Notes: generated by a model from the sequence alone, not told the origin. Positions 38,546 to 48,507 are shown, counted from the stretch's first letter. The stretch: 64,000 bases of DNA from Hyunsoonleella jejuensis (GCF_900111025.1 NZ_FOFN01000004.1:62001-126000), one strand, 5' to 3'. Numbers and translations: made by a program.

Positions 38546-41512
38546 ATGAGTGAATTAAAAAATAGTCTTGAATGGAGTAATGAAATATTAGATTATTTAG
38601 TCCATAAACGGTTGGACAAACCTAATCTTAAGTTCTGGCTCAGGCAAAGAGATACCAATAATCGATTTGGAGAGGGTTATTGGTTTCAAGGTACAGATGA
38701 TTATATAGCTGTCGGTTTCGTGAATGCTAATGCTGGAAATCAGTCAACTAGGTCTGTTTCATTTGTAGTAACCTTTGATGAAAATGGACTTCCTAATTCA
38801 AAAATAGAAGTCATTTTTAAACAAGAGGAGAATGAGAGATTAATATCTTTTTACCGAAAGTTAGTTGAAACCTTATCAGGTTTTGAACAGAAGAGCGACA
38901 TTCATTACGAGAAACAGTACTCATCCAATGATTTATTTCAATGTTTAGATGAATTCCTAACAAGGGATAAACCTATAATGGACAATTTGATAGTAGAAAT
39001 GAATCTTCAATCAATTTTAGAAATCCCAGAGAAGAAGTTCGAAAGAACACTTAAGAAGACATTAAAAATACAAGCAGAGTTAATGGCCACTGACAAGCTT
39101 AGTATCATCCTTGCGAATATAACGTGGAATAGCAAAGATTGGAAAGAGGTAAGTGAAGACATGAGTGGTCATGCATGGGTTGGTGGTGATAACATACCTC
39201 ACGAAAGTTGGAATTTTGATTATGATAACCCCAGAAATGAAGGGGATAATTTATACGGCTTTGTAAAGTTTACTAATGCACCAAAAGTTACTGGAAACAA
39301 CAACCTCATCATATTTTATTCTCAAGGTAAAATAGTTGGCTTTTATGGCAAAACAGAGGTTCTGAAAGATTGGGTAAACATAAATGAAAGAGAATCTTAT
39401 AACCTCATTGCAGATAAAAATTTAAGTGTCGTACTTCCAAACAAAATAGACAACATAAAAGACAAAGGCTATTTAGAAGGCTTGAGTCGTGTAGGTCAAA
39501 TAGGGTTTAGCTATCTCAAAAAACCTGAAACTGCGATTAGTATTCTGGATGAAGCCATTGAGTTAAACCCAGAATCGAGTGATGCCTTAAATAATATTAG
39601 AAAATGGATTATGGAATATGATTCTATGAAAGACAAATTCCATAAATGGTTAATAGAAAATGGTGTTGAAAGTGGAAAAGCATCTGCTTATATAAGAGCT
39701 ATTGACATCTTAATTAATAATTTTAATATTAATATTTACACCGAGAATGATTTAAAAGCCCTAGAAGACCTTTACATAGATTTAAAACTACATCAAACAG
39801 AAAAAAATGGTAAATATTATTTTGCCAAAGCCAAATCTTATGGAGAGGGACGCTTTTATTCAGCTGCTATAAGAGCATATATGGATTTTTTAAAAGGTAA
39901 TACAACTAAAGAAAGTGATATAATAACAACATTAGATATGGATAAAGAAATAGATTTAAATCAAATATTTTTTGGACCACCAGGCACAGGGAAAACATAT
40001 CACACCATAAATGAAGCCATTAAAATTGTAGACCCAGAATTCTATAAGCTCAATCATGACAACAGGGATAACTTAAAAGAACGTTTTAAGCTATTATTAT
40101 TAAATAACGATAATGAGGATTTAGGGCAAATTGGCTTTACCACATTTCACCAATCCTTCAGTTATGAAGATTTTATTGAAGGGATTAAACCCATCGAACC
40201 TAAAGAAGATGATACACACCTAAAATATGATATTCAAGAAGGCATATTTAAAAGGGTTTGTAGACTTGCCAGTGATAGTTTAGAAGGAGTTTCAATTCAT
40301 TCAGAATCTTTAATTTCTTTATCTCAAGAGGAGTATGATAAAGCTCATTTCTATAAAATGTCTCTAGGCAACACACAAGATGAAGCCGATAACGAAGTTT
40401 ATGACTATTGTATTGAAAATAATGTGATAACAATTGGTTATGGAAATGGACTGGATTTTACGGGTAAAAATGAAAAAGAATTAAGAGCTTTTGGTGAAGA
40501 AAATGACCTAGACTCTTATCCTGTTACTGCTATGAATTTGTTTTCTAATTATTTAAAGGTAGATGACTATGTAGTTATATCTTATGGAAATCTTTATGTT
40601 CGGGCAATAGCTAAAGTTACGGGTGAGTATGAGTACAAAGAGGAGTCCCCATTCCCAAATAATTCAGACTGGAAACATTTTAGAAAAGTTGAGTGGATAT
40701 TTGAAAATAAAAAGATTGGGGTTAAGGAGATTTACAATAAAAATTTACAACAGCAGACAATTTATAAACTTGAAAAAAAGGAAATAAAGCCAGAATTTTT
40801 TGTAAAAGAAAAAAAAGCTAACCCACTTAATCTCCCCAAAAACCCAAAGAATTTTGTAATAATTATTGATGAAATAAATAGAGGAAACGTCTCATCTATT
40901 TTTGGAGAATTAATTACGCTTATTGAAAAAGATAAGCGTGCAAATAAAGATGAAGAGTTAAGTGTTACGCTTCCGTACTCAAAAAAGGAGTTTAAGGTAC
41001 CTCACAACGTTTATATCATTGGAACCATGAATACAGCTGACAGGAGCATTGAAGCGTTAGACACAGCCTTAAGAAGACGATTTTCTTTCAGAGAAATGCC
41101 CCCAAGTCCTAAATTAATTTTAACAGAAGGAAAATTAAAAAATACAGAAGGAATGATTGGTGATATCAATGTTGTTAAAATTCTAGATACTATAAATGAT
41201 AGAATAGAAAAACTAATAGATAAGGACCACAAAATTGGTCATTCATATTTCTTAAATATCGAAACCGAAGATGAGTTAAAAGACACCTTTAATGACAAAG
41301 TGATTCCGCTTTTAGAGGAATATTTCTTCGGTGATTTCGGGAAGATAAGTTTAGTACTAGGAAGTAGCTTCATAACAAAAGGAACTAAAGCTGGGGTGAC
41401 TTTTGCTAAATCAAATGAGTATGACCCTTCAATTGCTAATGATTTACTGGAGCGTTCTGTTTATGAAGTGACCAGTAAAGACGATTGGAATTTTAAAGCT
41501 ATTTACGAATAA
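38546..41512 (+). CDS. mcrB: McrB-type AAA+ restriction ATPase/GTPase with inserted PUA/EVE-like domain
   Basis: This 988-residue motor subunit of a type IV (modified-DNA-dependent) restriction system has a long N-terminal region and a TPR-like segment at about residues 320-355. The AAA+ domain has Walker A FFGPPGTGKTYHT (about 475), the McrB-specific FTTFHQSFSYEDFIEGIKP, Walker B VIIIDEINRGNVSSIFGEL (about 772), GTMNTADRSIEALDTALRRR (825-845) and DHKIGHSYF. Between Walker A and B an extra ~140-residue domain begins at FYKMSLGN (about 600-740), with ITIGYGNGLDF and VRAIAKVTGEYEY, resembling PUA/EVE-type readers of modified bases. mcrC follows five bases later. Confidence 0.92.
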   Translation: MSELKNSLEWSNEILDYLVHKRLDKPNLKFWLRQRDTNNRFGEGYWFQGTDDYIAVGFVNANAGNQSTRSVSFVVTFDENGLPNSKIEVIFKQEENERLISFYRKLVETLSGFEQKSDIHYEKQYSSNDLFQCLDEFLTRDKPIMDNLIVEMNLQSILEIPEKKFERTLKKTLKIQAELMATDKLSIILANITWNSKDWKEVSEDMSGHAWVGGDNIPHESWNFDYDNPRNEGDNLYGFVKFTNAPKVTGNNNLIIFYSQGKIVGFYGKTEVLKDWVNINERESYNLIADKNLSVVLPNKIDNIKDKGYLEGLSRVGQIGFSYLKKPETAISILDEAIELNPESSDALNNIRKWIMEYDSMKDKFHKWLIENGVESGKASAYIRAIDILINNFNINIYTENDLKALEDLYIDLKLHQTEKNGKYYFAKAKSYGEGRFYSAAIRAYMDFLKGNTTKESDIITTLDMDKEIDLNQIFFGPPGTGKTYHTINEAIKIVDPEFYKLNHDNRDNLKERFKLLLLNNDNEDLGQIGFTTFHQSFSYEDFIEGIKPIEPKEDDTHLKYDIQEGIFKRVCRLASDSLEGVSIHSESLISLSQEEYDKAHFYKMSLGNTQDEADNEVYDYCIENNVITIGYGNGLDFTGKNEKELRAFGEENDLDSYPVTAMNLFSNYLKVDDYVVISYGNLYVRAIAKVTGEYEYKEESPFPNNSDWKHFRKVEWIFENKKIGVKEIYNKNLQQQTIYKLEKKEIKPEFFVKEKKANPLNLPKNPKNFVIIIDEINRGNVSSIFGELITLIEKDKRANKDEELSVTLPYSKKEFKVPHNVYIIGTMNTADRSIEALDTALRRRFSFREMPPSPKLILTEGKLKNTEGMIGDINVVKILDTINDRIEKLIDKDHKIGHSYFLNIETEDELKDTFNDKVIPLLEEYFFGDFGKISLVLGSSFITKGTKAGVTFAKSNEYDPSIANDLLERSVYEVTSKDDWNFKAIYE

Positions 41513-41517
41513 TTAAT

Positions 41518-42774
41518 ATGTCTAGAGTCATTCAAGTCTTTGAGTTCGAAAAGCTAACCCTTCACAAGGATTGGAGAGGACGCTATTTAGAAGAACGAGA
41601 ACTTGACAAACTTTATGAGTTTAATGACAAAAACAACAATGTATATTTTACAGGCATCAGGGATGGGATTAAGGTTAAAAACTATGTCGGGGTTATTCAG
41701 ATTGGTGGGTTAACTATTGAAATTCTTCCAAAAACAGATAAGAATATTGCGGAGGATTCAGAGTTTAGTGCATGGCATGGTGCTTTACTTAATATGCTCA
41801 AAATTTGTAACCACATAAATGTTAATTCAGTTTCAGAAGCGAATCTGAAAAGAAAGCATAATTCACTACTGGACCTTTATTTTGAAATGTATTTAGATGA
41901 AGTTCAAAGTTTACTTAGAGCAGGATTAGTTAAGCAATACAGAAGAGACGCTTCAAATGTACTAGCTTTAAAAGGGCGATTAGATTTCAATAAAAATATA
42001 CAGCAAAATCTTATCCATCAAGAACGGTTCTATACAGAACACCAAGTCTATGACTTTGAGAACTTGGTGAATCAAATTCTATTAAAGGGATTAACCATTT
42101 TAAGTACATTAACTTATAACTCTCAACTAAAAGATAGAATATCAAGGTTGAGAGTAAACTTTCCAGAAATAAAAGAAATTCCAATTCAGAAGTATCATTT
42201 CGATAAAGTTAATGAGAATAGAAAGACTGTTGGATATACCAGAGCATTGCAAATCGCAAAAATGATAATTCTAAACTATTCACCAGATATTAGGTCTGGT
42301 CAAGAAAACATGTTAACCCTATTGTTTGACATGAATAAGTTATGGGAAGAGTATGTGTACAGAATGTTATTGAGGGCTAAAGAAGATAATCTTAACGTCA
42401 GTTTTCAAAACAAACAAGTATTCTGGGAAGGAAGAACGATTAGACCTGATTTAGTTTTGACTCGAAATAAGGATGAGGAAAATGAAGAAACCTTTATTAT
42501 TGATACAAAATGGAAAATTTTAGATGTAACTAATCCAAAACCAAGTGATAATGATTTAAAGCAGATGTATGCTTATAACTTATATTGGGATGCTAAACGC
42601 AGTATGCTACTTTATCCTAATTCATCTCAAACTAATGAAAAGTTTGGTTCCTTTTGGAAAGGAAGAGTAGAACCTAAGCTTAACCAATGTAAAGTAGGCT
42701 TTATAGATGTTTTGGACGAGAGCAATTATCTGAATTTAGATATTGGTGCCGAGATTTTGAGTAAGTTAAATTGA
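41518..42774 (+). CDS. mcrC: McrC family restriction nuclease subunit
   Basis: This 418-residue partner of McrB supplies the nuclease. The N-terminal half is the McrC adaptor (IQIGGLTIEILPKT, then LKGRLDF, YTEHQVYDFENLVNQILLKG). The C-terminal PD-(D/E)XK site is RPDLVLTR (about residue 310) and FIIDTKWKIL (about 328), with Asp, Asp and Lys in place, so it looks active. It cuts DNA when McrB recognises modified bases and translocates. The five-base gap to mcrB makes them one operon. A decayed DUF2779 gene follows in the same direction. Confidence 0.93.
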   Translation: MSRVIQVFEFEKLTLHKDWRGRYLEERELDKLYEFNDKNNNVYFTGIRDGIKVKNYVGVIQIGGLTIEILPKTDKNIAEDSEFSAWHGALLNMLKICNHINVNSVSEANLKRKHNSLLDLYFEMYLDEVQSLLRAGLVKQYRRDASNVLALKGRLDFNKNIQQNLIHQERFYTEHQVYDFENLVNQILLKGLTILSTLTYNSQLKDRISRLRVNFPEIKEIPIQKYHFDKVNENRKTVGYTRALQIAKMIILNYSPDIRSGQENMLTLLFDMNKLWEEYVYRMLLRAKEDNLNVSFQNKQVFWEGRTIRPDLVLTRNKDEENEETFIIDTKWKILDVTNPKPSDNDLKQMYAYNLYWDAKRSMLLYPNSSQTNEKFGSFWKGRVEPKLNQCKVGFIDVLDESNYLNLDIGAEILSKLN

Positions 42775-42784
42775 TTATGTTCGG

Positions 42785-43109
42785 ATGAAAAAATACATGC
42801 TTTCTAAATCAACATTCATTAGAGGTTTACAATGTGAAAAATCATTGTATCTCTATAAAATCATTATAGTTTAAAGGATGCGGTTTCCCCTCAATTACAA
42901 GCGGTTTTTAATCAGGGCAATAAGGTTGGGTTACTAGCCCAAGATTTATTTCCTAATGGTGTGGATGCTTCACCAGATAATCATTTTAAAATTCAGGAAT
43001 CAGTTTATGAAACAAAAGAATTTATTGAGCAAGGAGAAACAATTATTTATGAAGCTACGTTTCAGTTTAATGGTGTGATTGGCGCTTTAGATATTCTTGT
43101 TAAAAAAGC
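42785..43109 (+). pseudogene. DUF2779 family protein, frameshifted and 3'-truncated
   Basis: From the ATG at 42785 the first frame gives KKYMLSKSTFIRGLQCEKS and LYLYK, then hits a stop at once. Adding one A to the run at about 42862 restores LYKNHYSLKDAVSPQLQAVF, NQGNKVGLLAQDLFPNGVD and GVIGALDILVKK. This is the N-terminal signature (SKS...QC-K-LYL...QG-VG-LAQ-LFP-G) of DUF2779 proteins, a PD-(D/E)XK-like family. Usual members have several hundred residues; only about 107 remain. The homology stops at the final codon of the convergent helicase gene, marking a deletion or insertion junction. It was probably the third gene after mcrBC. Confidence 0.8.
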
Positions 43110-46100
43110 TTATTGCATTTTCTCAAATAATAATCTTGGTAAAACAATCTTATATTCCTTATTTTCATTCCTATTATACCAATAAATAATATATTCTGCT
43201 GAAGCACTTTTTATTTCGTAACCTTTCCTTAACATTGGCTCATATTGTTCAGTCACAAACTTTTTAGAAAACAGCAATAAGTTTCCTTTTGAGTTCACTC
43301 GTAAACCTGGAGCTTCATTATCTGCAAATACCTTTATATCTTTTTCAAGTTTATCGCCTGTTCTAATTGTTGTCAATATTGATAATGGTTGAGGAAAATT
43401 AAAAGAATTTAAACTTACATCTTTATGGCTTAGTATCATTTCATACTCCAATGGCTCGGTCAATTCACCTTCATATACACTCCTAGAAATATTTTTAGAA
43501 TCAATTTTATCATAAAAACCCACATTGGTATGAATATGCAAAGTTTTTTTAGCTCTAGTACTGGCAACATACAACAACCTTCTAGATTCATTTGCAGTAT
43601 AATCATAGTTTTCAACCAACATCAGTACATGGTCATACTCTTTACCTTTAGCTTTATGCATGGTTGACACCACGATAATTTCTGAATTGGGTTTTATGGC
43701 ATCTTCCATATTAATTTCTCTACAGAACTCTCTCCAATCTACTAATAGCTTTTTGTCTGGATTTGAAAAGTCAAACTTTCTAAACAACTCTATGCAAGTC
43801 TCATAGTGGATAGATTCCTTAAAACCTTCTCTAAACCACTCTATAGCCATTTCCCAAGTAGCCTCTAGAATTATCCCTGATTCTCCAACTTCTTCCCTTA
43901 ATTTCTGATCAAAACTTCTCACTTCAAACAAGTCTGAAATTCGAAACCCATCAAAACCCGCCATTAATTTTACCTTATAACCCAATTCCTTTAGTAAAGA
44001 GCTAACATGCAAAGCTTGAATATTTGTTCTAGTTAAGATGGCTTTACTTCCTGACAAATGAATACCATCTAAATATTCAACCAAAGGTTTTTCTAAATGC
44101 GCTCCTTTATATTTTACAATATTAACACGTCCTTCGCCTCTTTTTCGATTAGCAATTAAACGTTGTGTTTTTAATCTATTTTTCAAATAATCTAAAATAT
44201 GATTGTTAAATTCCACAATCTCATAATAGCTTCTATAATTTTTTGGAAGTGTGTATAATGTAGCAGAATATTTGCTTCTAAACTTACTCATAAAAGCATT
44301 CGAAGACCCTCTAAAACTATAAATGTTTTGATCATCATCTCCAACTGCGATTACTCGTGGTTTGTCCGCTTTTTCTATTATTAAATCTATTAATTCCCAT
44401 TCCACTTTGTTTATATCTTGAAATTCATCGAACATCAAAATACTCTTATTCTCCAATGATGTAATATCAATTTCTCCTTCTTTAATAGCTTTGATACAAT
44501 CTTGAATTACATTTTGAGATTTGTAAAGGTCTCCTAATTGACCTAGTAACTGAAAGCAAAAACCATGAAATGTAGTTATTTTAAGGAGCCCCGAATACTC
44601 AGGAACGAGTTTCCTAACACGATTTTTAAACTCCAAAGAAGCCGCCTTAGAAAAGGTAAGCATCATAAATTGTTCTGGCTTTATATCTTCTATAAGCAGT
44701 AAACTCGCTATTTTGTGAACCAAAACTTTGGTTTTGCCACTTCCTGGACCCGCGTAAACCAAAATATTGTCTGATTTATTATCTTCTATAACTTTGGTTT
44801 GATCGGTATCCAAATCGTCAATTATTTCCATAAAACGCTTTGGGGTAATCGACCTTTGTATTTCCTTTTTCTTTCGTGGAAAATATCGCGCTAAAAACTC
44901 TTCATAGTCCAAGGTGAAATAGTCATTTACATACGCTAAAGCCGATTCGTAATTTTGCACACATTTCTTCGCATATTCTCCCACAATATGTATTTGTTCT
45001 GTTTTATGAAGATAAAATTCATCCATTTTACTATAATTATCCTTAGTAAAAACCCTCCTATTTTTATCTACATCTGAAATATTTAGTTTATTGTAAGATA
45101 CCATAAAGCCCCCTTCTAAGGTAATAGCCTTTATATCGTTTAAATACAACAAGCATACTTCATATTTTTTAGTATTCTCTTCTACCAAACTACCCATAAA
45201 CTGGTTAGATTCTTTCAATTCAAGCAATGAGAATGAAACGGGAACCTCTTCTTTTTTACCTATATGGGCTTCATTTTTTATAGCTAAATTCTCTAAGTAT
45301 TGAAAAGTCAACTGCGATAAATCATGACGCCATTTTAAGTCCTTAACGAGTTCTTCCTTCTTAAAAAATTCTATCTCATAAATGTCTCTTTCTTTATCTT
45401 TTCTGCTTTTCTTTATGAATCGTCTCTTATCCCAATAGGTTAGCAATGCTCTGATATACTCAACGCTTGATTCCAAAATTCCGTTATCTAACAACCTTTG
45501 ATTTAATTCTCTTAATGGAATTAATAGTTTTTTTGACTTAAGGTTTTCTAGTATGCCTTTTTCAATTTTTAAATAGGCATCTAATACCTTTCTTGACCCA
45601 TTTTTGGATTGTAGCAAACTTAAAAATGCCGTTAAATCTTTTGCATCACCTAAAATACCATGATCTCTTAGTATTCTTATGACATCTTGTATTCTATTGG
45701 CATTCAGAAGTGTAATATCTGCTAAATAATCAACTCTCGTTTCTCCATCAGTAATTATCCTTTTTAAAACAATAGCACAATCTTTTTTATCCTGCTCAGA
45801 AATCTTGTTGCTACCCCGAAGAATCTCTTGCCCACTACCAAAGTTTTTAACTAATAAGCTATCAGCAAATACTCTGGGTGTATTTAAAGATCTTACCAAA
45901 AACCCTTGATCCTCTAAGGCCGAAATAGCTGTTTTAACTTTAGTTTCTAAGTCCATCATTTCAGCATCCCACCCAGATTTTTTGGCAATCTCTAATGCTG
46001 ATTGACTTACTTTATCTCTATACTTTGCCTGACCTTTTATTGCTCTCCAAATGTCTTTTATCTCCTTATGGTTGAGTTTCGTTTGTTGCAATAAACTAAA

Positions 46101-47915
46101 ATGTTTGTTGAGATCTTCTTCACTGTATAGAATGTAGCATTTTGCACTAATTTTTTCGTCTCTCCCGGCTCTTCCTGCTTCTTGAACATAATTTTCAAGG
46201 GAATCTGAAATGTTATAATGGATTACTGTTTTTACATTGTCCTTATCAACCCCCATTCCGAAAGCAGAGGTCGCTACAATAATTTCATGATCCTCATTCA
46301 TGAAGGCATCCATATTAGACTTCTTGCTGTCCTTGTCCAATTTTCCATGAAAATAAGTAGAATCATAACCTGCTTCATTAATTAAGGTACTAACTTGTTC
46401 TACTTGTTTTGTTCGAGAAGCATATATAATGGTAGGTTTTTCACAATCTTCAAGTACCTTCAATAAATAATTCATCTTCCTTTCTGGCTCCTCAACATTA
46501 ACTACTTCATACGAAAGATTTGTTCTTCCTTTATTGGTAATAAACTCATCCAACTCCAACCCAAGTCGATCTTCAAAATAATACTTAATGTCTTTAATTA
46601 CTTGAAGTTTTGCCGTAGCTGTAAAACAAGACACTGGTATTTGTGATACATGCTTTTCGCTTTCTATCTTTTTAATAAAGTCTGCAATAAATAAATAATC
46701 AACCCTAAAATCTTGTCCCCAGCTTGAAAAACAGTGTGCTTCATCTATAACTATGCGACCTACCGAACGTGTTAGTATCAATCTAAAAATAGAAGGCGAC
46801 CTTAACGATTCTGGCGATAAATACAATAAATCGGCTCTTCCATCAGATACCATTTCATATGCTTCTTGGCGTTCAAGAGGCGACAACAACCCATTAATCG
46901 CTACCGCTTTTGTTATACCAAAACGATCTCTAAGATTATCTACTTGATCTTTCATTAGAGAAATTAAAGGAGAAATTACAATGGTAAGATGCCTAGTTGA
47001 AGCTCCTCTCATGAGAGCTGGTAACTGAAAAGTTAACGACTTGCCGCCTCCTGTTGGAAATACAGCTACAAACGATTTTTTATGCAAACCTGCTCTTACA
47101 GCCTCTTCCTGCAAACTAACTGTTCTATGCTCTTCAAATTTCCTGAAATTACTGTAATTGAAGTATTCTTGTAGTGCCTTTCTAGGATTCAATTTATTTG
47201 AACAATATGGGCAATCTGAATCGCTACATGATTCAAAACGTATTTCATTTAATATTTTTTCCGCTTCTGGATATTCATGTCTAACCCAAGGTGGTAAAAC
47301 AGCATCTTCATCTCCTAATTTCAATAAAGTAAATACATAAGAAAGCCCAGTTGCGTAATGATTTGCATAATAGTCCAAATCAACAGTTGAACAAATCACA
47401 TCACCCAATAAAACATCTATGTGAGATTCAACAAATTTGGAATCATCAAACCCAGCTAAATCAAAAAAAGTATTAAAGCTAGGGTTATTTTTCAGCAGAC
47501 CATAATACACACTTTGTTCTTCCCTGCTTAATTCATTGAATCTGTTTAATTCCTTAATTAAATAATCTTGCGTTAATTTACAGTCGGAAAGTGGATTATT
47601 TACTTCCGATACGTTTACAATGCGATAGCCTTTAGTAAGTTTATGGTTGGGCCTTTTTACAAAAAGTATTGGAGACCACAATAAGGTATCTATAAGTTTC
47701 TTTCCTGAAAAAATATCGTCTCCCAACTTCTTTTTTAGTTCAGGAATGTCGTGTTTAATAATATTATGACCACATATATATTTAGCTTCCCTAATCCAAT
47801 TCTCTAACCTATCACTATTTCTTTCGTGTAGTTCTTGTCCTTTAAACGTTGCTCCATAATCAATCTTATTTGTTTTAGGGTTAACTTCAATATCTAAAAA
47901 CAATATGTGTTTCAT
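43110..47915 (-). CDS. exonuclease-like/RecQ/UvrD triple-domain helicase
   Basis: A 1601-residue fusion. Residues 1-120 are DnaQ-like (FLDIEVNP with Asp8/Glu10, GHNIIKHDIPEL with Asp56, NPLSDCKLTQDYL with Asp111; the His expected five before Asp111 is Asn). A Cys cluster C230/C235/C238 precedes a RecQ helicase: Walker A FPTGGGKSLTFQLPAL (about 287), DEAHCFSSWGQDFR (about 390), SCFTATA, YVQEAGRAGRDE. Winged-helix-like segments fill the middle. From about 1040 a UvrD/Rep helicase has VYAGPGSGKTKVLVHKIASL, DEFQDINKVEWEL, VGDDDQNIYSFRGSSNAF, STMHKAKGKEYDHVLML and LLYVASTRAKKTLH. Such fusions recur in Bacteroidota; beside McrBC a defence or DNA-processing role is likely but unproven. Confidence 0.9.
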   Translation of the reverse strand: MKHILFLDIEVNPKTNKIDYGATFKGQELHERNSDRLENWIREAKYICGHNIIKHDIPELKKKLGDDIFSGKKLIDTLLWSPILFVKRPNHKLTKGYRIVNVSEVNNPLSDCKLTQDYLIKELNRFNELSREEQSVYYGLLKNNPSFNTFFDLAGFDDSKFVESHIDVLLGDVICSTVDLDYYANHYATGLSYVFTLLKLGDEDAVLPPWVRHEYPEAEKILNEIRFESCSDSDCPYCSNKLNPRKALQEYFNYSNFRKFEEHRTVSLQEEAVRAGLHKKSFVAVFPTGGGKSLTFQLPALMRGASTRHLTIVISPLISLMKDQVDNLRDRFGITKAVAINGLLSPLERQEAYEMVSDGRADLLYLSPESLRSPSIFRLILTRSVGRIVIDEAHCFSSWGQDFRVDYLFIADFIKKIESEKHVSQIPVSCFTATAKLQVIKDIKYYFEDRLGLELDEFITNKGRTNLSYEVVNVEEPERKMNYLLKVLEDCEKPTIIYASRTKQVEQVSTLINEAGYDSTYFHGKLDKDSKKSNMDAFMNEDHEIIVATSAFGMGVDKDNVKTVIHYNISDSLENYVQEAGRAGRDEKISAKCYILYSEEDLNKHFSLLQQTKLNHKEIKDIWRAIKGQAKYRDKVSQSALEIAKKSGWDAEMMDLETKVKTAISALEDQGFLVRSLNTPRVFADSLLVKNFGSGQEILRGSNKISEQDKKDCAIVLKRIITDGETRVDYLADITLLNANRIQDVIRILRDHGILGDAKDLTAFLSLLQSKNGSRKVLDAYLKIEKGILENLKSKKLLIPLRELNQRLLDNGILESSVEYIRALLTYWDKRRFIKKSRKDKERDIYEIEFFKKEELVKDLKWRHDLSQLTFQYLENLAIKNEAHIGKKEEVPVSFSLLELKESNQFMGSLVEENTKKYEVCLLYLNDIKAITLEGGFMVSYNKLNISDVDKNRRVFTKDNYSKMDEFYLHKTEQIHIVGEYAKKCVQNYESALAYVNDYFTLDYEEFLARYFPRKKKEIQRSITPKRFMEIIDDLDTDQTKVIEDNKSDNILVYAGPGSGKTKVLVHKIASLLLIEDIKPEQFMMLTFSKAASLEFKNRVRKLVPEYSGLLKITTFHGFCFQLLGQLGDLYKSQNVIQDCIKAIKEGEIDITSLENKSILMFDEFQDINKVEWELIDLIIEKADKPRVIAVGDDDQNIYSFRGSSNAFMSKFRSKYSATLYTLPKNYRSYYEIVEFNNHILDYLKNRLKTQRLIANRKRGEGRVNIVKYKGAHLEKPLVEYLDGIHLSGSKAILTRTNIQALHVSSLLKELGYKVKLMAGFDGFRISDLFEVRSFDQKLREEVGESGIILEATWEMAIEWFREGFKESIHYETCIELFRKFDFSNPDKKLLVDWREFCREINMEDAIKPNSEIIVVSTMHKAKGKEYDHVLMLVENYDYTANESRRLLYVASTRAKKTLHIHTNVGFYDKIDSKNISRSVYEGELTEPLEYEMILSHKDVSLNSFNFPQPLSILTTIRTGDKLEKDIKVFADNEAPGLRVNSKGNLLLFSKKFVTEQYEPMLRKGYEIKSASAEYIIYWYNRNENKEYKIVLPRLLFEKMQ

Positions 47916-48466
47916 TTTATTTTATGTTCTTGACATATTCAGCTTATAGCAAAAAAGAAACTTACTTTATTAACCACTATATTTCTTAATTTACCGCTAT
48001 TTATTTCGCTATTTAATAAGAGAGAGTTTTGAAACATAAAAATAGGTATATAGCTTGAGAAACAAAATATAAACCTAATTTATTTTAGATATTATCTTAC
48101 AAATAATCAACTTTGTATTCACCATAATATTCCATGATAAATTTATGAGCTTAAATCAATTTAAAAACGGAAGAAACTGTAAAATATAATCCATCAATAT
48201 CACTTAGTGCTCTAATAAAAGCGTATTCTATAGGATGATGTGATGTCCTAACTTCAGACTAACCGATTCTACCTTGGTAATACCAAATATCTATTCTAAA
48301 GATAAATTTATAATTCAAAATTAATATGTTTGCGTAAGTTTTACCAGAATTATAAATTAGTGCTACTATACCACCCACAAAACACCAATAGTATTAACTT
48401 CAAAACCTTATACCTTGTCGGGAATATTATTTTCCAAACAAAAGTTTTAATAACAAGAAAAGTATA
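47916..48466. other. AT-rich region at the island's right edge, no intact gene
   Basis: These bases hold the helicase promoter region (not clearly placed; TAGCGaaataaaTAGCGg repeats are present on the minus strand near 48000) and, at 48097-48258, a short decayed reading frame. No tRNA 3'-end repeat, integrase or transposase is seen. Confidence 0.5.
48097..48258 (-). pseudogene. decayed coding remnant of unknown family
   Basis: The minus strand reads as plausible protein, IEYAFIRALSDIDGLYF then TVSSVFKLI, one in-frame TAA, then AHKFIMEYYGEYKVDYL and a stop. Just upstream a different frame gives ITKVESVSLKLGHH; a duplicated CATCA near 48235 would explain the shift. This composition is protein-like against an AT-rich non-coding background. 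I do not recognise the family. Confidence 0.4.
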
Positions 48467-48472
48467 CCAAAC

Positions 48473-48507
48473 AAAACACTCAATCCTGGAGAAGGATTGA
48501 GTGTTTT
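48473..48507. terminator. strong terminator hairpin downstream of the TlpA-like gene
   Basis: AAAACACTCAATCC pairs perfectly over 14 bases with GGATTGAGTGTTTT around TGGAGAA. An outer ACCAAACA/TGTTTGGT pair extends it. Two smaller hairpins (about 48530-48560 and 48573-48590) lie between it and the TlpA stop. Confidence 0.75.
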
